The translations under genes and the position numbers were made by a program. Below the pieces are notes generated by a model that made no database searches, had not been told where the DNA came from, and worked only from the letters and a program-made list of their open reading frames with translations. A DNA stretch of 64,000 nt, from assembly GCA_027574665.1 (NCBI GenBank), contig CM050690.1:35868357-35932356 (forward strand), given 5' to 3'. Positions 61,727 through 64,000 of the stretch are shown piece after piece; positions within the stretch are counted from its first letter, which is position 1, and every line of letters begins with the position of its first letter. This stretch comes from Rhynochetos jubatus. Its lineage: Eukaryota; Chordata; Aves; Eurypygiformes; Rhynochetidae.

Positions 61727-62598
61727 AGAGTCATAGATTCTATTAGGTTGGAAAAAAATCTTTAAGGTCATCAAGTCCAACCATTAATGTAACACTACTA
61801 ATACCACCACTAAAACATGTCCCTAAGCCCCTTATCCACACATCTTTTAAATACCTCCAGGTATGGTGACTCAACCACTTCCTCAGCAGCCTGTTCCAGT
61901 GCCTGACAACCCTGGTGCAACTTGAGGCTATTTCCTCTTCTCCTATCATTTGTCACTTGGGAGAAAAGACCAACCCCCATCTCGCTATAATCTCCTCTTA
62001 TGTAATTGTAGAGACCTATGAGGTCACCCCTGAGCCCTCTCTTCTCCAGGCTAAGCAATCCCAGCCCCTTCAGCTACTCCTCATAAGACTTGTACTCCAG
62101 ACCTTTCACCAGTTCCATTGCCCTTCTCTGGACACGCTCCAGCACCCCAATGTCTTTCTTGTAGTAAAGGGCCTAAATCTGAACACAGTATTCAAGGTGG
62201 AGCCTAACCAGTGCTAAGTACAGGGACACAATCACTTCCCCAGTCCTGCCATTCACACTGTTCCTGACACAGGCCAGAATGCCATTGGTCTTATTGGCCA
62301 CCTGGGCACATGGTTGTGTCGTATTCAGCCAGCTGTTGGCCAGCACCCCCAGGTCCTTTTCTACTGGACAGCTTTCCAGTCACTTGTCCCCAGTCCTGTA
62401 GTGTTGCATGGGGTTGTTGTGACCCAAGAGTAAGATCTAGCACTTGGTCTTTTTGAATCTCCTACAATTTGCCTTGGCCCATCGATCCAGCCTTTCTGGA
62501 TCCCCTGAAGAGCCTTTCTTCTCTCAGGAAGATCAACATTCCCACCCAACTTGGTGTTGTCTGCAAACTTACTGAGGGTGTACTCAATTCCCTATCAT
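61722..62598 (-). mobile_element. CR1 LINE inserted into an older CR1
   Basis: On minus it runs from RT sequence at the right (plus: TGGTGTTGTCTGCAAACTTA, CTGAGGGTGTACTCAATTCC) to a 3' end at the left (ATCATAGAGTCATAGATTCT, TAGGTTGGAAAAAAATCTTT). It belongs to a CR1 subfamily different from the other copies: CATCAAGTCCAACCATTAAT, ACTCAACCACTTCCTCAGCA, TCCAGCACCCCAATGTCTTT and AGCACTTGGTCTTTTTGAAT. Near 61906-61915 about 50 bp normally present between the CCTGACAACCC and GGTGCAACTTGAGG blocks are missing. ORF2 is broken into pieces (62462-62686, 62361-62549, 61810-62058, 61743-61949 on minus). The word ATCAT at both ends (61722-61726, 62594-62598) may be a short target duplication. Confidence 0.9.
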
Positions 62599-62911
62599 TA
62601 AGTTCAACTCCTGACACCACACAAGGCAACCTGAAAGTTAAACAATGCACCTGAGAGCATTGTCCAAGCACTTTTTGAACACCCACAGGCTTGGAGACAT
62701 GGCCACTTTGCTAGGGAGCTTGTTCAAGGGCTTGACCACCCTCTCAGTGAAAAAGCTTTCCCTAATGTCCAATCTGACCATCCTCTGATGCAACCCTAAA
62801 CCATTTCCTCGCTATCTATCACCAGTCAACAGACAATTCAGCACCTCTCACTCCACTCCTTCTCATAAGGAAGTTGTAGACAACAATGAGGTTACCTCTC
62901 ACTCTCAGGCA
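62594..62911 (-). mobile_element. Body of the older CR1, right-hand part
   Basis: Plus sequence AGTTCAACTCCTGACACCAC resumes exactly where the 61726 piece breaks off in this CR1 type. It continues with CTGAGAGCATTGTCCAAGCA, CTTTTTGAACACCCACAGGC, TTGACCACCCTCTCAGTGAA and GGAAGTTGTAGACAACAATG until homology fades at about 62911. It contains only the 3' UTR and tail. It is strongly mutated, in keeping with its age. Confidence 0.88.
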
Positions 62912-64000
62912 GCTCAGGGGGTCAGAGGGAGTTGTCTGGCTGCTCTCTCCACTGCATGTGGGGAAATAAAAAACAAAATATTTTTATTTCTATAAGTTCT
63001 TTTCTTAATATTTCTCTGAAGGAATCATTTGTTTTAGTTCTGAGTGTTCCCAAAGCACACAAATCCACAGTTTCTGCCAGCTCATTTAAGATACTTTATT
63101 TTTTGTAATGAATATTAATCTGCTTCAGCTAAAAAAGAAAAAATCTAAGAAAAGGAGAGAGTAATGTTACCACCTACATCCCTGGAGATGGAAAGAAAGT
63201 TGACAGGAAATATTACGTAAGAAACGAAACTGATCATTATGAAAACAGCTGAAATAACAGACAATACTGGAAAGTAATGTATTTTTTCAAATTACATTGG
63301 TGTAGGGCCTACAGATGTCATCTCATGAGGATGTCAAGCATGGAGAGCAGTTGACAGAATGACATGAAAAGATCTAATATGTTTTAATGCAGATTTGTCT
63401 TTCCAATATCTCCACACAGGAAATAGCCATCAAATATACATCTCTCTTTTCTGATGGCTGGAAAGGATCATGAGAGAACTTGGCAGGATGCTTTTTATTT
63501 ATTTCAAAAAGCTTTTGTAAGTGACTGATTGATCTACTTGTGCTATTTTTAGGGCTCTGGTTGGTGGGTTAGAAGACTATTCTGCTACTGTTTATTCTGT
63601 TTTGCCTGAGAAAACCAATATATAAGAACATGAAATTAATAGTTTTGGTTTGATTCTGTAAATATATTACAATTCAGAAAGGAATAAAGGTGAAAACAGA
63701 AGGAATGACTATTTTGCAGTAATCAAGTATTATTTTCTTATAAACATGTATTTTAGAGAGTTAGAGATACTTTTAGAAAGATTAGACATAGTCTGGTTTC
63801 ACAGAACGGTAACAGTATGCAGACTATCTTCATCTGTTTCCATTTCAAATGCCACTGATAAGTAATTTCACTAACTGATGAACTACATAGAAAACCTTTC
63901 CAGTTAACAACGACCAAAATCCAATGTGTTTGCAAGAATGCTGAGGGAAACTGCTGAAACTCAAGTCTTCGCCTCTCCAAACTGTGTACCACATCCTTTA
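62912..64000. other. Unassigned AT-rich DNA
   Basis: No transposon or gene recognised up to the window end. Confidence 0.5.

Noticed and set aside
1-64000. CRISPR array, prokaryotic operon, phage or toxin-antitoxin system
   Set aside because: No regularly spaced repeats, no Shine-Dalgarno-linked gene runs, and the repeats are avian CR1 and ERV LTRs.

Overview
The window looks like bird nuclear DNA. It is AT-rich and intron-like or intergenic, and I find no exon of a recognisable host gene. The bird call rests on the repeats. There are eight CR1 LINE pieces, several still carrying the typical CR1 3' end with its 8-bp terminal repeat (ATTCTATG-like), and four long terminal repeats of avian endogenous retrovirus type, three of them of the kind that begins TGTCATGGTTTAACCCC. 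There are no mammalian L1 or Alu-like elements. The LTR types are ones I associate with non-galliform birds, but that is recollection and not a test. No species or locus can be named.

Layout. 1-297 is a CR1 3' end on plus. 298-10151 is single-copy-looking AT-rich DNA with a possible conserved non-coding block at 1700-2630 and a TA/TG microsatellite at 8446-8530. 10152-10339 is a short CR1 on plus. 11932-12699 is a solo LTR on plus. 15830-16600 is strongly purine-skewed. 18553-18745 is a short CR1 on minus. 18746-36433 is about 17.7 kb with no transposon I recognise except one tRNA-SINE-like fragment beside a run of 37 A; several candidate regulatory blocks lie here (25020-26200, 27290-27480, 30640-31200). 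36434-38150 is a broken CR1 on minus with two RT/linker remnants and a duplicated RT segment at its 5' junction, followed by a roughly 1-kb solo LTR at 38258-39247. 39248-52364 is again almost transposon-free, with one MIR-like relic at 48230-48372. The last 12 kb is repeat-rich: CR1 at 52365-53438, LTR at 54364-54837, CR1 at 57784-58512, LTR on minus at 58933-59509, and at 61689-62911 one CR1 inserted into an older CR1.

How it works together. There is no operon or pathway here. All coding-like signal comes from decayed CR1 ORF2 (endonuclease-RT linker, RT, C-terminal tail), and every copy is dead through 5' truncation, stops, deletions or loss of a catalytic Asp. The retroviral pieces are LTRs only, without gag, pol or env. 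If the region has a host function it would be regulatory: large transposon-poor blocks contain AT-rich stretches with clustered homeodomain, PBX-HOX, MEIS/E-box and octamer-type words. That is a hypothesis which a vertebrate alignment would settle. I found no CRISPR array, prokaryotic gene, intact tRNA or rRNA, or new multi-gene system.
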